Below are positions 55,131 through 63,881 of a DNA stretch of 64,000 nt, piece by piece (the stretch's first letter is position 1; every line of letters begins with the position of its first letter). The DNA is from Corynebacterium resistens DSM 45100 (lineage in GTDB: Bacteria > Actinomycetota > Actinomycetes > Mycobacteriales > Mycobacteriaceae), in the NCBI RefSeq assembly GCF_000177535.2, contig NC_015673.1, positions 2,170,001 to 2,234,000 on the forward strand. Direction: 5' to 3'. A program made the position numbers and the translations under genes. The notes beneath the pieces were generated by a model. That model was not told the DNA's origin. It made no database searches and saw nothing but the letters and a program-made list of their open reading frames with translations.

Positions 55131-55572
55131 TTACCTGGAGTCAAAGCTAGGTAAAATTGTTGAAATTGGAGATGTAACTTGCATGGACTCATGTGGTTGG
55201 GTGATCGGCCACCTCGTCTGGGTCCAGTGCTGATGTTTAATCCCTGCAGTGATGTCTCTCGTTCGTCTAGTTAGAGCCTTGGTGTAAGCGCTTACTGTGT
55301 TTGTCCATGCGCTCTTGACTATCGCTCGAATCTCATCGCTGTTTTCTCCATTGGGTAGAGGGAAAGTCAACACTCGCCTCGACGCATCCGCACCATCCAT
55401 GTCAAAATCGATGTTTGCGAGTTGCCTAGTCGGTGTAAGTTCGTTGAGAAGTTGCATGAACTCCGAATCGATCCACATCGCGAACAGTTGGGCTGCCTCT
55501 TCAACGAGCTTGCGCTGACTTGGCAAAAAAATTGCTTATCGTCTCCTCAAGGTCTGGGTTAGCGTCACTCAC
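55131..55572 (-). pseudogene. Hypothetical gene interrupted by a T7 homopolymer frameshift
   Basis: GTG 55572 opens a frame reading SDANPDLEETISNFF that closes within 25 codons. The coding-like frame from 55526 to 55131 (131 codons: LVEEAAQLFAMWIDSEFMQL; then NIDFDMDGADASRRVLTFPL) has no start except a TTG. The two meet at a run of seven T on the minus strand (55531-55525). Removing one T would join them into a protein of about 146 residues. I do not recognise the family. It is either a recent frameshift or a base-count error in the homopolymer. Confidence 0.5.
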
Positions 55573-55835
55573 AGCTTAAGGTAGTTGGGGAAAGGGGAGT
55601 GCGGTCTGCATTGTCATTGCCTCCGCTTATTATAGGCAACCACTATTTGTTTATGGCCTTAATTATATCAAATTACCGGTGTTAGCGGAAGTGACCTTCT
55701 TGATTTCAAGCTTCTTGAAGTGGCACATGGAAGAGTGGTCAACAATCGGTTGCTTTGTCATAGGTTGCCCAGATCGAGCACACAACGTCCCAGAATATGT
55801 CTGGGTCTTTCTCGCTTTTTGTAGGGAGTTGGCTG

Positions 55836-55985
55836 TTACCCGCGAACGCTATTTGGAGAGAAAACGATGTTTTGGCCGTTGGTTGCTGAAGTAATGATCT
55901 TGTCACGGTTCGCTAAGAAGGTATCTTCCAGTTCGAGTGCCTCAGCCCAATTTGTTAGGTTCCTGGCAATATACACATAGGAATC
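55836..55985 (-). pseudogene. 3' fragment of an unrecognised gene at the island edge
   Basis: The minus-strand frame ends at 55836 and reads back as [20 protein letters not shown], then DTFLANRDKIITSATNGQNI, which looks coding. At about 55985 it runs into the ATPase remnant, where the apparent frame is only a shadow. It is therefore probably the surviving C-terminus of a gene cut at the junction. Family unknown. Confidence 0.35.
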
Positions 55986-56232
55986 TTTGTTGGGTCTCGT
56001 TGCGCCGATCTGGCGAATCGGCCAGTCGCGCAGCTTTCGGGTGGTCAGCGCCAGCGCGCATGGTTGGGGTTGGTCCTCGCCCAAGGCGCGGAGATTTTGT
56101 TATTGGACGAACCGACAACGTTCTTGGATTTGGCAACGGCCCTGGAAGTGCTACGGACAGCGCGCATTCTGCCTCAATGCTCGCGTGATCGACGATCCAG
56201 ACACCGATGGCCCGCTAATTGTCCCCGAGTGA
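55986..56232 (+). pseudogene. Siderophore ABC ATPase remnant, piece 3 (signature to C-terminus)
   Basis: The frame gives [20 protein letters not shown], then [20 protein letters not shown] and [11 protein letters not shown]: the ABC signature, Walker B and D-loop of a FepC-type ATPase. The same gene's C-terminal end, [19 protein letters not shown], then appears in another frame and stops at 56232. The H-loop region between is missing, so there is an internal deletion as well as a frameshift. It matches pieces 1 and 2 at 42.3-44.05 kb in type and orientation, and marks the right edge of the island. Confidence 0.8.
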
Positions 56233-56303
56233 CGTCACAGTTCCCTTTAGGCCCTTACCGATTATCTTGATTCAGGTCTTCCGGACTCGCTTTTTCCGGA
56301 GAT

Positions 56304-57146
56304 TCACAACACTCCCCGAGGAACAATTACAGGACTGGAACCCCGTGGGTCATTCCATACCTCGGCGTCAAGCCCGTAAGCATCGGCGAGCACCTCTGGA
56401 GTCAGCGCTTCCCTTGGACTTCCTTGAGCAACAATTTGGCCCTGTTTCATCACTACTAGGGTATCCGAATACATTCCCGCCAACATCAAATCGTGCAGTA
56501 CCATCACCACTGCTTTCCCCTTTTCTGCCTGTTCACGCGCTAGTTCAAGCATCTCCAAGGCATGGGCAGGGTCTAGAAACGTTGTGGGTTCATCAAGCAA
56601 AAGAACGGGTGTATCCTGCGCCAGCGCCATGGCGAGCCACACCCGCTGGCGTTGCCCTCCAGAAAGTGCCGAAACTTTGCGATCAACTAAATCGCTTATC
56701 CCCGTTGCTTCACATGCTTTGGCGATTTCCTCCCGATCTTGAGGTGATTGGCCACGCATCCAGCTTTGATATGGATGTCGCCCGCGCGCCACGAGCTCGC
56801 CGACCAAAATGCCGTCGGGGGCGATGGGATGTTGGGGAAGCATCGCGATTAATCGGGCTGCCTCACGAATCCGCATGGTATGAATGGATTTTCCATTGAT
56901 GCAAACTTCTCCGCTTCGGGGAACTACCAGTTTGGACATCGTTTTGAGAAGCGTTGACTTCCCGCAACCGTTGGGGCCAATCAGGGTGGTGACGCTCCCC
57001 GCCGAGGCGCGAATACTGACACCCTTGAGCACATCGTGTTCTGGCAAGTATCCAGCGTGGATATTGGAGACAAGCAGTGTTGTACCCGCTGTATCCGTAT
57101 AACGCAGCGGTTTTTCATCTGTTTTGCTTTTGAGCTGATCAAGCAT
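56304..57146 (-). CDS. Ferric siderophore ABC transporter ATPase
   Basis: The 280-residue FepC-type ATPase is intact: Walker A GPNGCGKSTLLKT, signature [16 protein letters not shown], Walker [22 protein letters not shown]-loop MVLHDLMLAG, and the DPRGSSPVIVPRG C-terminus. It energises siderophore import with the two permeases encoded upstream. It overlaps the preceding permease by 8 bp. It is the functional counterpart of the broken ATPase that ends 72 bp away on the opposite strand. Confidence 0.95.
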   Translation of the reverse strand: MLDQLKSKTDEKPLRYTDTAGTTLLVSNIHAGYLPEHDVLKGVSIRASAGSVTTLIGPNGCGKSTLLKTMSKLVVPRSGEVCINGKSIHTMRIREAARLIAMLPQHPIAPDGILVGELVARGRHPYQSWMRGQSPQDREEIAKACEATGISDLVDRKVSALSGGQRQRVWLAMALAQDTPVLLLDEPTTFLDPAHALEMLELAREQAEKGKAVVMVLHDLMLAGMYSDTLVVMKQGQIVAQGSPREALTPEVLADAYGLDAEVWNDPRGSSPVIVPRGVL

Positions 57147-58185
57147 GCCCTATTCCTTTTCTACTTTTGCCCATCACCAATCCAATGAGCGCTATCCCAC
57201 CGATGGCCGAGGAAACCGCGCCCACCGGCGCGTTGGAGGGGATGAACCCAGCGATGACCGCACATACTCCCAAGAGGGCGGAACCCGCAGCTGCTGAAAC
57301 CAATGGTGATGCCGTGCCGCTGCGAGCCACGATTTTTCCCAGATGAGGTGCAAGGAGGGCAACGAAGCCGATCGGCCCTACAACGGAAACAACTACGGCA
57401 GCCACTCCGGTTGCCGCATACAGCAAAACTGTTCGTACTCTTTGGACGTTTACCCCCAGCATCGACGCCGAAATGTCATCGTGAGCAAGCAAAGGCAGGT
57501 CTCTTGAAACCCACAACCCCAAAATGAGGAAAGGTGCCAAGCTAGCAAGCAACAGGCAAACAGCATCCATGCGCACAAAACCTGTTGAACCTGCTAACCA
57601 CATCTGTGCCTGAGCAGCTTGAAGGATTCTGCCTTTGAGGAGCAGGTAACTCACAGCTGCCTGGAGCATTAGTGAAAGGGCGAACCCGATCAAGACAATT
57701 TTGTCGTTCGTGCCCACACCACCTAGGAAAGTGAGAACGGCGATTACTGCAACAGCCCCAACTATTGCTAGTCCGGCTCGCCACCAGAAATCTGGCACAT
57801 TTTCCGACCACTCCGGCCTGAGAGTCACTGTTCCCAAAACAACCATGACGGATGCGCCAGAGGCAACGCCGAGAATGTCAGGTGATGCCAGTGGATTGCG
57901 CGCCATGGTCTGAGTCCACGATCCGGCAATACCTAAAGCTGCACCGACAATGACAGTGGCTAGCGCCACGGGTAGACGTAAATCCCACACCACCGCTATC
58001 TCACGGGCTGTGCCGCCCCCATTTAAAACTTCGAGGACCCTGATAGGGCTCATTTTGACTGCACCTTGCCCCAGCAAAACGAGGTATGCGGCGAGGGCAA
58101 TGATGAGGAACAACAGCGTGGCCGCTATGACCTTCTTTGCTCGACGACGTTTCTGCTCCTGGAGATCTTGGACAATGGACGTCAT
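57139..58185 (-). CDS. Ferric siderophore ABC permease (FecCD family, second subunit)
   Basis: The 348-residue permease has about nine to ten transmembrane helices and the family blocks LRLPVALATVIVGAALGIAG, ARNPLASPDILGVASGAS and GPIGFVALLAPHLGK (the ATPase-contact region). ATG 58185 overlaps the stop of the first permease as ATGA; the slightly longer frame to 58209 is less likely. It heterodimerises with the upstream permease. Confidence 0.94.
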   Translation of the reverse strand: MTSIVQDLQEQKRRRAKKVIAATLLFLIIALAAYLVLLGQGAVKMSPIRVLEVLNGGGTAREIAVVWDLRLPVALATVIVGAALGIAGSWTQTMARNPLASPDILGVASGASVMVVLGTVTLRPEWSENVPDFWWRAGLAIVGAVAVIAVLTFLGGVGTNDKIVLIGFALSLMLQAAVSYLLLKGRILQAAQAQMWLAGSTGFVRMDAVCLLLASLAPFLILGLWVSRDLPLLAHDDISASMLGVNVQRVRTVLLYAATGVAAVVVSVVGPIGFVALLAPHLGKIVARSGTASPLVSAAAGSALLGVCAVIAGFIPSNAPVGAVSSAIGGIALIGLVMGKSRKGIGHA

Positions 58186-59255
58186 ACTCTTCCACCTGTC
58201 TGGCTCCATCCGGAGCGTTTCCGAACAACCGCGATGAAAAGCGGCGCTCCGATAAACGCGATAACGATGGACATTTCAAGTTCTCCCGGGCGAATCACCA
58301 ACCGACCAACTATGTCGGCACAGAGCACAAGAACTCCACCCAGCAACGCGGAAGGAAGAATCAAGCGCCTGATTTCGGGACCTAAGATGGCGCGCATCAA
58401 GTGCGGGGCGGCGAAGCCGACAAAAGCGATAGGCCCAGCTGCAGCGGTTGCACTCCCGGCAAGCACAACCACCCCCAACGCGGACAACTGACGTGCAATC
58501 TTGGGGGCGCCTCCTAAGGAGAGCGAGGCGTCATCCCCCATAGCCAACAAATCAAGTGGCCGAGCTGCCAAAAGAGCGAGAAGTAGGCCGATTGAAAGCC
58601 CGCCCCACGCTAGAGCCACATCGTCATAACCGCGCCCAAATGTTGAACCCACAACCCAATGCCGCATGTTATCGAGGACATCCGTATCGAATAACCCGAT
58701 TAGGACAGTGCCTGCGCGCAGCGTGGCATCTACCCCCAACCCGATAAGGATGAGAGTGACGGGGTCAGCCGTACGCCGCGCAATCATCATGACTAGCCCT
58801 GCTGCCAATCCAGCTCCAATAAACGCCAAGAGCGCCGTGCCGCCGAGGCCCGAAACTAGGCCAGTTAACGAACCAAGCGAGACGGCGAACGCCGCCCCTG
58901 AGGTCACGCCAATGAAGCCAGGATCAGCTAGAGGGTTTCGAGTCCATGCTTGGGCGAGTATTCCCGCCACTGCCAACGCTGCACCTGCCGCAAAGGCAAG
59001 AAACGTCCGGGGCATACGCAGATCCCACACAATGCTGTGGAGCTCTTGATTCCCTGTTCCGTTCAAGGCCGACAACATTTGCCCTATGGGAATGAAACGT
59101 GAGCCGATAAAGATGGAAGCCACCACAGCAAATCCAGTCAGCACAACTAAGAAAGCACACATCTGGCGAGCTTTCCCATTCATTTCTTTCCCCAGCGGTT
59201 CAGGCTGTGCGTTTGTTGAAGGGACGCGGCGTTTACGGTTAATAGTTGTCGTCAC
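58182..59255 (-). CDS. Ferric siderophore ABC permease (FecCD family, first subunit)
   Basis: The 357-residue permease has the signatures LRMPRTFLAFAAGAALAVAG, TRNPLADPGFIGVTSGAAFA and GPIAFVGFAAPHLMR. Unlike the truncated remnant at 41351, it has the first transmembrane helix (about 33-51). It is encoded just after the binding lipoprotein and coupled to the second permease. Confidence 0.94.
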   Translation of the reverse strand: MTTTINRKRRVPSTNAQPEPLGKEMNGKARQMCAFLVVLTGFAVVASIFIGSRFIPIGQMLSALNGTGNQELHSIVWDLRMPRTFLAFAAGAALAVAGILAQAWTRNPLADPGFIGVTSGAAFAVSLGSLTGLVSGLGGTALLAFIGAGLAAGLVMMIARRTADPVTLILIGLGVDATLRAGTVLIGLFDTDVLDNMRHWVVGSTFGRGYDDVALAWGGLSIGLLLALLAARPLDLLAMGDDASLSLGGAPKIARQLSALGVVVLAGSATAAAGPIAFVGFAAPHLMRAILGPEIRRLILPSALLGGVLVLCADIVGRLVIRPGELEMSIVIAFIGAPLFIAVVRKRSGWSQTGGRV

Positions 59256-59353
59256 GAAGAAGGTTGCTCCAAAATGATGGGGTTAGCCGAGCTAGGGAAA
59301 AGCGTTGGGCCGAGGGCGAGGTTTAGGGTTTTTTCTGCTTTAGTATCTCTGCC

Positions 59354-60304
59354 CTAGTTCTTCTGAAACTTGCCTTCGAACTGCTGGACAGCCCACGGGA
59401 TAGTCACCGGATTTGGCAGACTCATGGCGTTGCCAAGGTTGGTATCTAAGTAGCGCACTCTTCCGTCCTTGACCGGCACCAGATTCTGGAAAGCCTTATC
59501 CTTCTTCAACACCTCAGTGTCTCCGTGGTAATCGAGAACGAATAGGTAATCGACGTCATTGAGTTTCGAATAGTTCTCCGGCGCATAGGCCACGTAGAAC
59601 GAGGACCCATCGCCTTGGAGCTCCTTCGGGATCGTGAATCCCAGGTTCTCAACAAATTGACCGCGCCCGTCGCCAGAGGTGAATACGCCGATTTTTCCGT
59701 CGAACGGTGACACGACAGCTACACGCTTTCCCTGCAGTTCCGGGTGGTCTTGCTTGAACTTCTCCAAGGACCCTTTGGTCTCTTCGATGAGTTGCTCGCC
59801 CTCTGCTTGTTTGCCAACTGCCTTGGCAATCGTCTCAACCTGCTTGTCCCACGGAATCTGCCAATCTTTGAACCCTTCGGGTTTCAAAGTCGTGGGCGCA
59901 ATCTTTTCGAGGGATTCCTTGGCCTGCGCGTCTACAGCTTGATTGACAGCAATAATCTGGGAGGGGTTAGCAGCCGTGACCTTCTCAATCACTTGCGCCG
60001 TGATCCCTTGCGCAGTATCAAAGATTTTTTCTGGGTTGGAGTTTCCGAGCTTCGGTTGCGACCACGGCCCTACACCTGACTTTGACGACAAGTCCTGGGA
60101 TTCCCACGGTGCAATCGCTACCGGGGTGATCCCCAGCGCAAGCAGCGTATCTACATCACCCAATCCAAGGCTGACCACGCGATTCTCCTTGGTGCCTTGC
60201 GTGGATTCCTTTTCACCTTCTCCCCGCGAACATCCCACGAGCACAAGACTGGTCGCGATGAGGCTCGCCACGATGGCTTTGGTGCGCTTGCCGAAAAAGT
60301 GCAT
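59354..60304 (-). CDS. Siderophore-binding lipoprotein (FecB/FatB type)
   Basis: The 316-residue protein has a lipoprotein signal peptide with lipobox LVGC (Cys25) when started at ATG 60304 (MHFFGKRTKA). AGAGGAG lies upstream, so the longer frame to 60349 is rejected. The mature part is a class III periplasmic-binding fold (VVSLGLGDVDTLLALGITPV, NPEKIFDTAQ, then the second lobe from VAVVSPFDGKIGVFTSGDGR). It captures ferric siderophore at the membrane. It is first in the operon and divergent from the siderophore-interacting reductase, with a candidate DtxR box between them. Confidence 0.94.
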   Translation of the reverse strand: MHFFGKRTKAIVASLIATSLVLVGCSRGEGEKESTQGTKENRVVSLGLGDVDTLLALGITPVAIAPWESQDLSSKSGVGPWSQPKLGNSNPEKIFDTAQGITAQVIEKVTAANPSQIIAVNQAVDAQAKESLEKIAPTTLKPEGFKDWQIPWDKQVETIAKAVGKQAEGEQLIEETKGSLEKFKQDHPELQGKRVAVVSPFDGKIGVFTSGDGRGQFVENLGFTIPKELQGDGSSFYVAYAPENYSKLNDVDYLFVLDYHGDTEVLKKDKAFQNLVPVKDGRVRYLDTNLGNAMSLPNPVTIPWAVQQFEGKFQKN

Positions 60305-60408
60305 GCATTCTCCTCTTAATAAGCACTTTCCGCTCAAAGCCGCTTTCATCGTGTACTGACTAGCGCGAGACGGCGAAGGGTGCTGATTACATCTGACCGG
60401 GAAGATGG

Positions 60409-60445
60409 TATACTAACCCCTTGACCTAAGGCAAGCCTCACCTCA
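60409..60445. promoter_or_regulatory. Candidate promoter and DtxR (iron) box
   Basis: TAAGGCAAGCCTCACCTCA (60427-60445) matches 15 of 19 positions of the DtxR/IdeR consensus TWAGGTTAGSCTAACCTWA. It is next to TATACT (60409-60414), a good -10 element. The site lies between the divergent siderophore lipoprotein and reductase genes, where iron-dependent repression is expected. Confidence 0.65.
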
Positions 60446-60449
60446 TGTA

Positions 60450-61295
60450 GTGCGCCCTAAAGCATTGCAACCTCGACACCCCAGGAACCTTCCCTTGCGA
60501 GATCATCGACTTATTCCACTCACCGTTGTCTCGAACACCGCTATCCGCCCCCGCTTGCACCGCCTCACCTTCACTTCCACTGAATTTGCGGACTACAACC
60601 TGGATGGCCCCGATGAATTCTTCGGTTTACTCATGCCTAAAAGGGGCCAGGAATTCACGCCTTTCGAGATCGGGAGGTCCAATCTTCGCGCAACAGTCGC
60701 TGCTTTGCCGGATGAAATCCGCCCGGACCTGCGTTGGTACACAGTCCGCAGCATCGATCATGCTGCCCGCACGATAACCACCGACATAGTGACACACGGC
60801 GATAACGGCCCCGGCACAAGTTGGGTCAAGCGGGCATGCGCAGGCGTTACCGCTGGAATGTACACCTGTTCTGCCATATGGTCCCCAACCACTAGCGCGC
60901 AACTACTCGTTGCAGATGCTTCATCCCTTCCAGCCTTACGCCACATCCTCTCCTACCAATTCCGCAATGCACCCCAGGCACTTGCGCAAGCAGACGTAGT
61001 AGCGGTCGTTACGGATTTCGACGAGGTAGAGGAAGGGCTAGCGGAGCAATGGTCTCCACTTCTCCACACACTCACGGTGGTGAAGTGCGAGAAGACCCTC
61101 GAAACAACCACCACCTTAAGCACTATCAACGACCTCTTTGAGAGCCGGAAGCTACTTCCCCCCTCTTCCGTATGGGCATGCGGCGAAGGCAGCCTAGCTA
61201 AAGCGATACGTAAGGAAGCGATCGACGAATGGGGCCTTTCCCCCGATGACGTGACATGGTCACCATTCTGGTTCCATGGCAAGGCTCGGCCCTAG
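60450..61295 (+). CDS. Siderophore-interacting protein (FAD-dependent ferric reductase)
   Basis: The 281-residue protein belongs to the SIP/ViuB family: FAD-binding RWYTVRSID, the DIVTHGDNGPGTSWV block, and the C-terminal NAD(P)H-binding-like part ending VWACGEGSLAKAIRKE and VTWSPFWFHGKA. It reduces Fe3+ in the imported siderophore so that iron is released in the cytosol. The start is uncertain (GTG 60450); the family core begins around LIPLTVVSNTAIRPRLHRLT. It is convergent with rplE. Confidence 0.92.
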   Translation: MRPKALQPRHPRNLPLRDHRLIPLTVVSNTAIRPRLHRLTFTSTEFADYNLDGPDEFFGLLMPKRGQEFTPFEIGRSNLRATVAALPDEIRPDLRWYTVRSIDHAARTITTDIVTHGDNGPGTSWVKRACAGVTAGMYTCSAIWSPTTSAQLLVADASSLPALRHILSYQFRNAPQALAQADVVAVVTDFDEVEEGLAEQWSPLLHTLTVVKCEKTLETTTTLSTINDLFESRKLLPPSSVWACGEGSLAKAIRKEAIDEWGLSPDDVTWSPFWFHGKARP

Positions 61296-61317
61296 CTCGC
61301 CCCATTCGCCCCAAAAG

Positions 61318-61354
61318 AAAAACCGCTCCGCTAGCGCGCAGCTAGCGGAGCGGT
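61318..61354. terminator. Terminator between SIP gene and rplE
   Basis: ACCGCTCCGCTAG (61322-61334) and CTAGCGGAGCGGT (61342-61354) form a perfect 13-bp stem. On the minus strand it is followed by TTTTTCTTTT, so it is a strong terminator for rplE. It can also block read-through from the plus-strand gene. Confidence 0.9.
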
Positions 61355-61422
61355 AATTCGTGCTAGCGGGGCACTACCCCGCTATGACGGATCGAAGCCC
61401 ATAGCCTCGATCAGGACAGCTT

Positions 61423-61992
61423 TTAGTCCTTAGCGTTGTTGTCCTTGAACGGGAAGCCCAGCTCGCGCAGCAGCGCGCGGCCTTCGTCGTCGTTCGTTGC
61501 AGTGGTAACAACGGTGATGTTCATACCGCGTGGACGGTCGATCTTGTCAACGTCGATTTCGTAGAACATGGTCTGCTCGGACAGGCCGAAGGTGTAGTTA
61601 CCGTGGCCGTCGAACTGACGGTCGGACAGACCGCGGAAGTCACGAATACGTGGCAGAGCAACGGTCAGCAGGCGATCCAGGAACTCCCACATGCGGTCGC
61701 CGCGCATGGTTACGCGTGCACCAATGGGCATACCTTCACGCAGCTTGAAGTTAGCGATAGCCTTCTTCGCGGTGCGGATCTGTGGCTTCTGACCGGTGAT
61801 CAGGGTCAGGTCGTTGATTGCGCCGTTGATCAGCTTGGAGTCACGAGCCGCATCGCCAACACCCATGTTGACAACAACCTTGGTGACACCAGGGATCTGC
61901 ATGACATTGTCGTACTTGAACTCGGAGCTCAGCTTCTCGCGGATCTCCTCGCGGTAACGAGTCTTCAGGCGTGGGGTGTAGTTTTCACTCAT
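61423..61992 (-). CDS. rplE: 50S ribosomal protein L5
   Basis: The 189-residue L5 includes [40 protein letters not shown] and [20 protein letters not shown]. It binds 5S rRNA and P-site tRNA. It is the last gene of the rplN-rplX-rplE transcript here and is followed by a terminator, whereas in most bacteria rpsN/rpsH continue the operon. Confidence 0.98.
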   Translation of the reverse strand: MSENYTPRLKTRYREEIREKLSSEFKYDNVMQIPGVTKVVVNMGVGDAARDSKLINGAINDLTLITGQKPQIRTAKKAIANFKLREGMPIGARVTMRGDRMWEFLDRLLTVALPRIRDFRGLSDRQFDGHGNYTFGLSEQTMFYEIDVDKIDRPRGMNITVVTTATNDDEGRALLRELGFPFKDNNAKD

Positions 61993-61994
61993 CG

Positions 61995-62309
61995 TTAGAT
62001 GTCCTTCCCGTTGCGCTTGGAGACGCGGATCTTCTTACCGTCTTCATCGAAGCGGTAGCCGATACGGGTCGGGTTGCCGTCGGAATCCACAACCATCACG
62101 TTAGAAACGTGGATTGGGGCTTCCTGGGTCACGATGCCGCCGGATTCTGCGCCGCGCTCTGGAGCGGAGTTTGCAACGTGCTTCTTGATGCGGTTAACGC
62201 CCTCTACGAGGACCTTGTCCAGCTTTGGGTAGGCCTCGATGACCTTGCCCTTAGCACCCTTGTCTGGGCCGGAAATCACCAGCACGGTATCGCCCTTACG
62301 GATCTTCAT
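61995..62309 (-). CDS. rplX: 50S ribosomal protein L24
   Basis: The 104-residue L24 starts [20 protein letters not shown] (KOW motif) and contains [14 protein letters not shown] and [12 protein letters not shown]. It is an assembly initiator of the 50S subunit. It lies 2 nt before rplE and directly abuts rplN. Confidence 0.98.
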   Translation of the reverse strand: MKIRKGDTVLVISGPDKGAKGKVIEAYPKLDKVLVEGVNRIKKHVANSAPERGAESGGIVTQEAPIHVSNVMVVDSDGNPTRIGYRFDEDGKKIRVSKRNGKDI

Positions 62310-62681
62310 TTAGAGCACCTCCGGAGCGAGAGAAATGATCTTCATGAACTTCTTGTCACGAAGCTCGCGAGCCACTGGGCCAAAAATACGGGTACCACGT
62401 GGATCGTTGTCGTTGGACTTGATGATGACAGCTGCGTTCTCATCGAAAGCAATGTAGGAGCCGTCTGGACGACGGGTTTCCTTCTTCGCACGAACGATGA
62501 CGGCCTTAACAATTTCGCCTGCCTTGACGGTGCCACCTGGGGTTGCTTCCTTAACGGTTGCAACGACGACGTCACCGATACCAGCGGAGCGTCGAACAGA
62601 GCCTCCGAGCACGCGGATGACCAGGATTTCCCGGGCACCGGTGTTATCGGCAACTCGCAGACGCGATTCTTGCTGAATCAC
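62310..62681 (-). CDS. rplN: 50S ribosomal protein L14
   Basis: The 123-residue L14 begins [20 protein letters not shown] and ends with [20 protein letters not shown]. It binds 23S rRNA and forms an intersubunit bridge. It is the first gene of this short spc segment and is separated from rpsQ by about 1.2 kb that includes an unrelated plus-strand gene. Confidence 0.98.
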   Translation of the reverse strand: MIQQESRLRVADNTGAREILVIRVLGGSVRRSAGIGDVVVATVKEATPGGTVKAGEIVKAVIVRAKKETRRPDGSYIAFDENAAVIIKSNDNDPRGTRIFGPVARELRDKKFMKIISLAPEVL

Positions 62682-63218
62682 TATGAGTCTCCTTGATTGA
62701 CCTAGTTAATGTTCACGTGCGTGGGATTACCGACCCTCGCGCACACGGTCCGTTGACCTGCTATCACCGGTAAGGTCACACCTTTAAGCTTCGCTAGAGG
62801 CTCCCCTTACCGCGACACTCTCGCAGGCAACCTACGTATTATTCCACGCCCTACTTCACGTATCCAAATCGCGATTGCGTCGCTAGTACACCACCAAGCA
62901 ACATGCCCGACTTTAACCTTTTGTTAAGCTAACGGGGGTAATTCAGCCACCCCTTCTCTTAATCTCTTTATTTATCGACGCCGAAATGCCCGCGCTCACG
63001 CATAACCGCAGGCAGCTAGTGTTGTATGAGAAGTAGTTCTGTATTCATGAACAGTGGGTGCACGACTCTACTGCACCAATAGACCAGTCCCGAGCCAGAG
63101 AATTTTCATCTGGGGTGCTGTGAAATGCCAGCTTTCGTGTTAGATTAGCCCACGTACGAAGGCCGGGGTCCACTGAAACTCCGAGCCGCCACGAATCACC
63201 TACTTCAGAGGATTGATT
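62682..63218. promoter_or_regulatory. Region upstream of rplN and of the small secreted protein
   Basis: This 537-bp non-coding gap lies between divergent genes. It should hold the rplN promoter at the left and that of the 63219 gene at the right (TAGATT near 63143 is a possible -10). Overlapping minus-strand frames here are shadows. Confidence 0.5.
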
Positions 63219-63551
63219 ATGAAGAAGACCATCCTGGCTCTGGCCACCGCTTCCACCGTTGCTCTCGCCGGCACCTCCGTTGCTGTTGCTGAGGAAACCC
63301 AGGGCAACAACACTTCCGCTTCCCAGACCTCCCCAAACTCCAGCACTGCTGACTCCAAGGGTTCCAACGAGCTCTTCGGCTGGCACGATGAAGAATGGAC
63401 GGATGCTGACGGCAAGACGCAGAAGCCCACGACCATCGTAAAGAAGATCACCGACATCGGAGCTCTCTTCGGCGTAATCGTCACCATCGTTGGTGGCATC
63501 GCTACCCTGGCTGCAAACTTCCAGAAGATCGCTGACTCCTTCAAGAAGTAA
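63219..63551 (+). CDS. Small secreted protein, unknown (possible envelope or porin-like peptide)
   Basis: From ATG 63219 (AGAGGA upstream) the product has 110 residues. Residues 1-25 form a signal peptide (KKTILALATASTVALAGTSV, cleavage near AVAEE). A Ser/Thr/Asn-rich linker follows, then LFGWHDEEWTDADGK, and a C-terminal hydrophobic/amphipathic helix (ITDIGALFGVIVTIVGGIAT) ending FQKIADSFKK. Small corynebacterial envelope proteins and porins have similar amphipathic helices, but I cannot assign a family. It has its own terminator and lies inside the ribosomal gene region. Confidence 0.75.
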   Translation: MKKTILALATASTVALAGTSVAVAEETQGNNTSASQTSPNSSTADSKGSNELFGWHDEEWTDADGKTQKPTTIVKKITDIGALFGVIVTIVGGIATLAANFQKIADSFKK

Positions 63552-63616
63552 GCAATCCGCCGGCTATTCGTGGCCGGCTAACACCGTTCCCACCGGGTAT
63601 CGGTGCTGAAATTTAG

Positions 63617-63654
63617 AACCCGTTAGGTGCAAATTATTGCCCTAACGGGTTTTT
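63617..63654 (+). terminator. Terminator after the small secreted protein
   Basis: AACCCGTTAGG (63617-63627) pairs with CCTAACGGGTT (63641-63651) and is followed by T residues to 63654. It ends the plus-strand gene at 63219. Confidence 0.88.
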
Positions 63655-63732
63655 GCATGTCCGAAAGACCTAGCTTGACAAGCAAAGTGGGTCGGCCCGG
63701 GGTGGCGTCGAACCAAAAAGAGTAAACAAGAA

Positions 63733-63775
63733 GCCGGTGCCCACCGAAACAACATTTGTCTCAGTGAGCACCGGC
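63733..63775 (-). terminator. Terminator after rpsQ
   Basis: GCCGGTGC (63733-63740) pairs with GCACCGGC (63768-63775), with partial inner pairing. On the minus strand TTCTTGTTT follows. It lies about 107 nt beyond the rpsQ stop and closes the upstream ribosomal operon. Confidence 0.7.
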
Positions 63776-63881
63776 CTCAAGTTGCTAGTGCGTGATGGCC
63801 CCTACCTGTCGCAGGTCAGCCAAAAGGACTGGCTGAGCGAAGGGCGAAGACCATCGGAGCAAGATCCCCCGAGGGGAAGGC

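Larger units (their letters stand above)
44051..55985. mobile_element. Genomic island inserted in the siderophore ATPase gene
   Basis: Both boundaries are defined by the interrupted ATPase: Walker A at the left (about 44050), and the [19 protein letters not shown] signature region at the right (about 55990). About 90 codons of the host gene are missing between them, so insertion came with a deletion or later loss. The island has a serine recombinase at its left edge, the lanthipeptide cluster, two ABC exporters and AT-richer debris. I find no clear terminal repeats. Confidence 0.65.

Noticed and set aside
55987..56232. Plus-strand 81-codon frame as an independent gene
   Set aside because: Only its C-terminal end is meaningful; it is a shifted part of the ABC ATPase remnant.
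63045..63386. Minus-strand Gly/Ser-rich frames opposite the small secreted protein
   Set aside because: They are complementary to a clear signal-peptide gene that has its own ribosome site and terminator.
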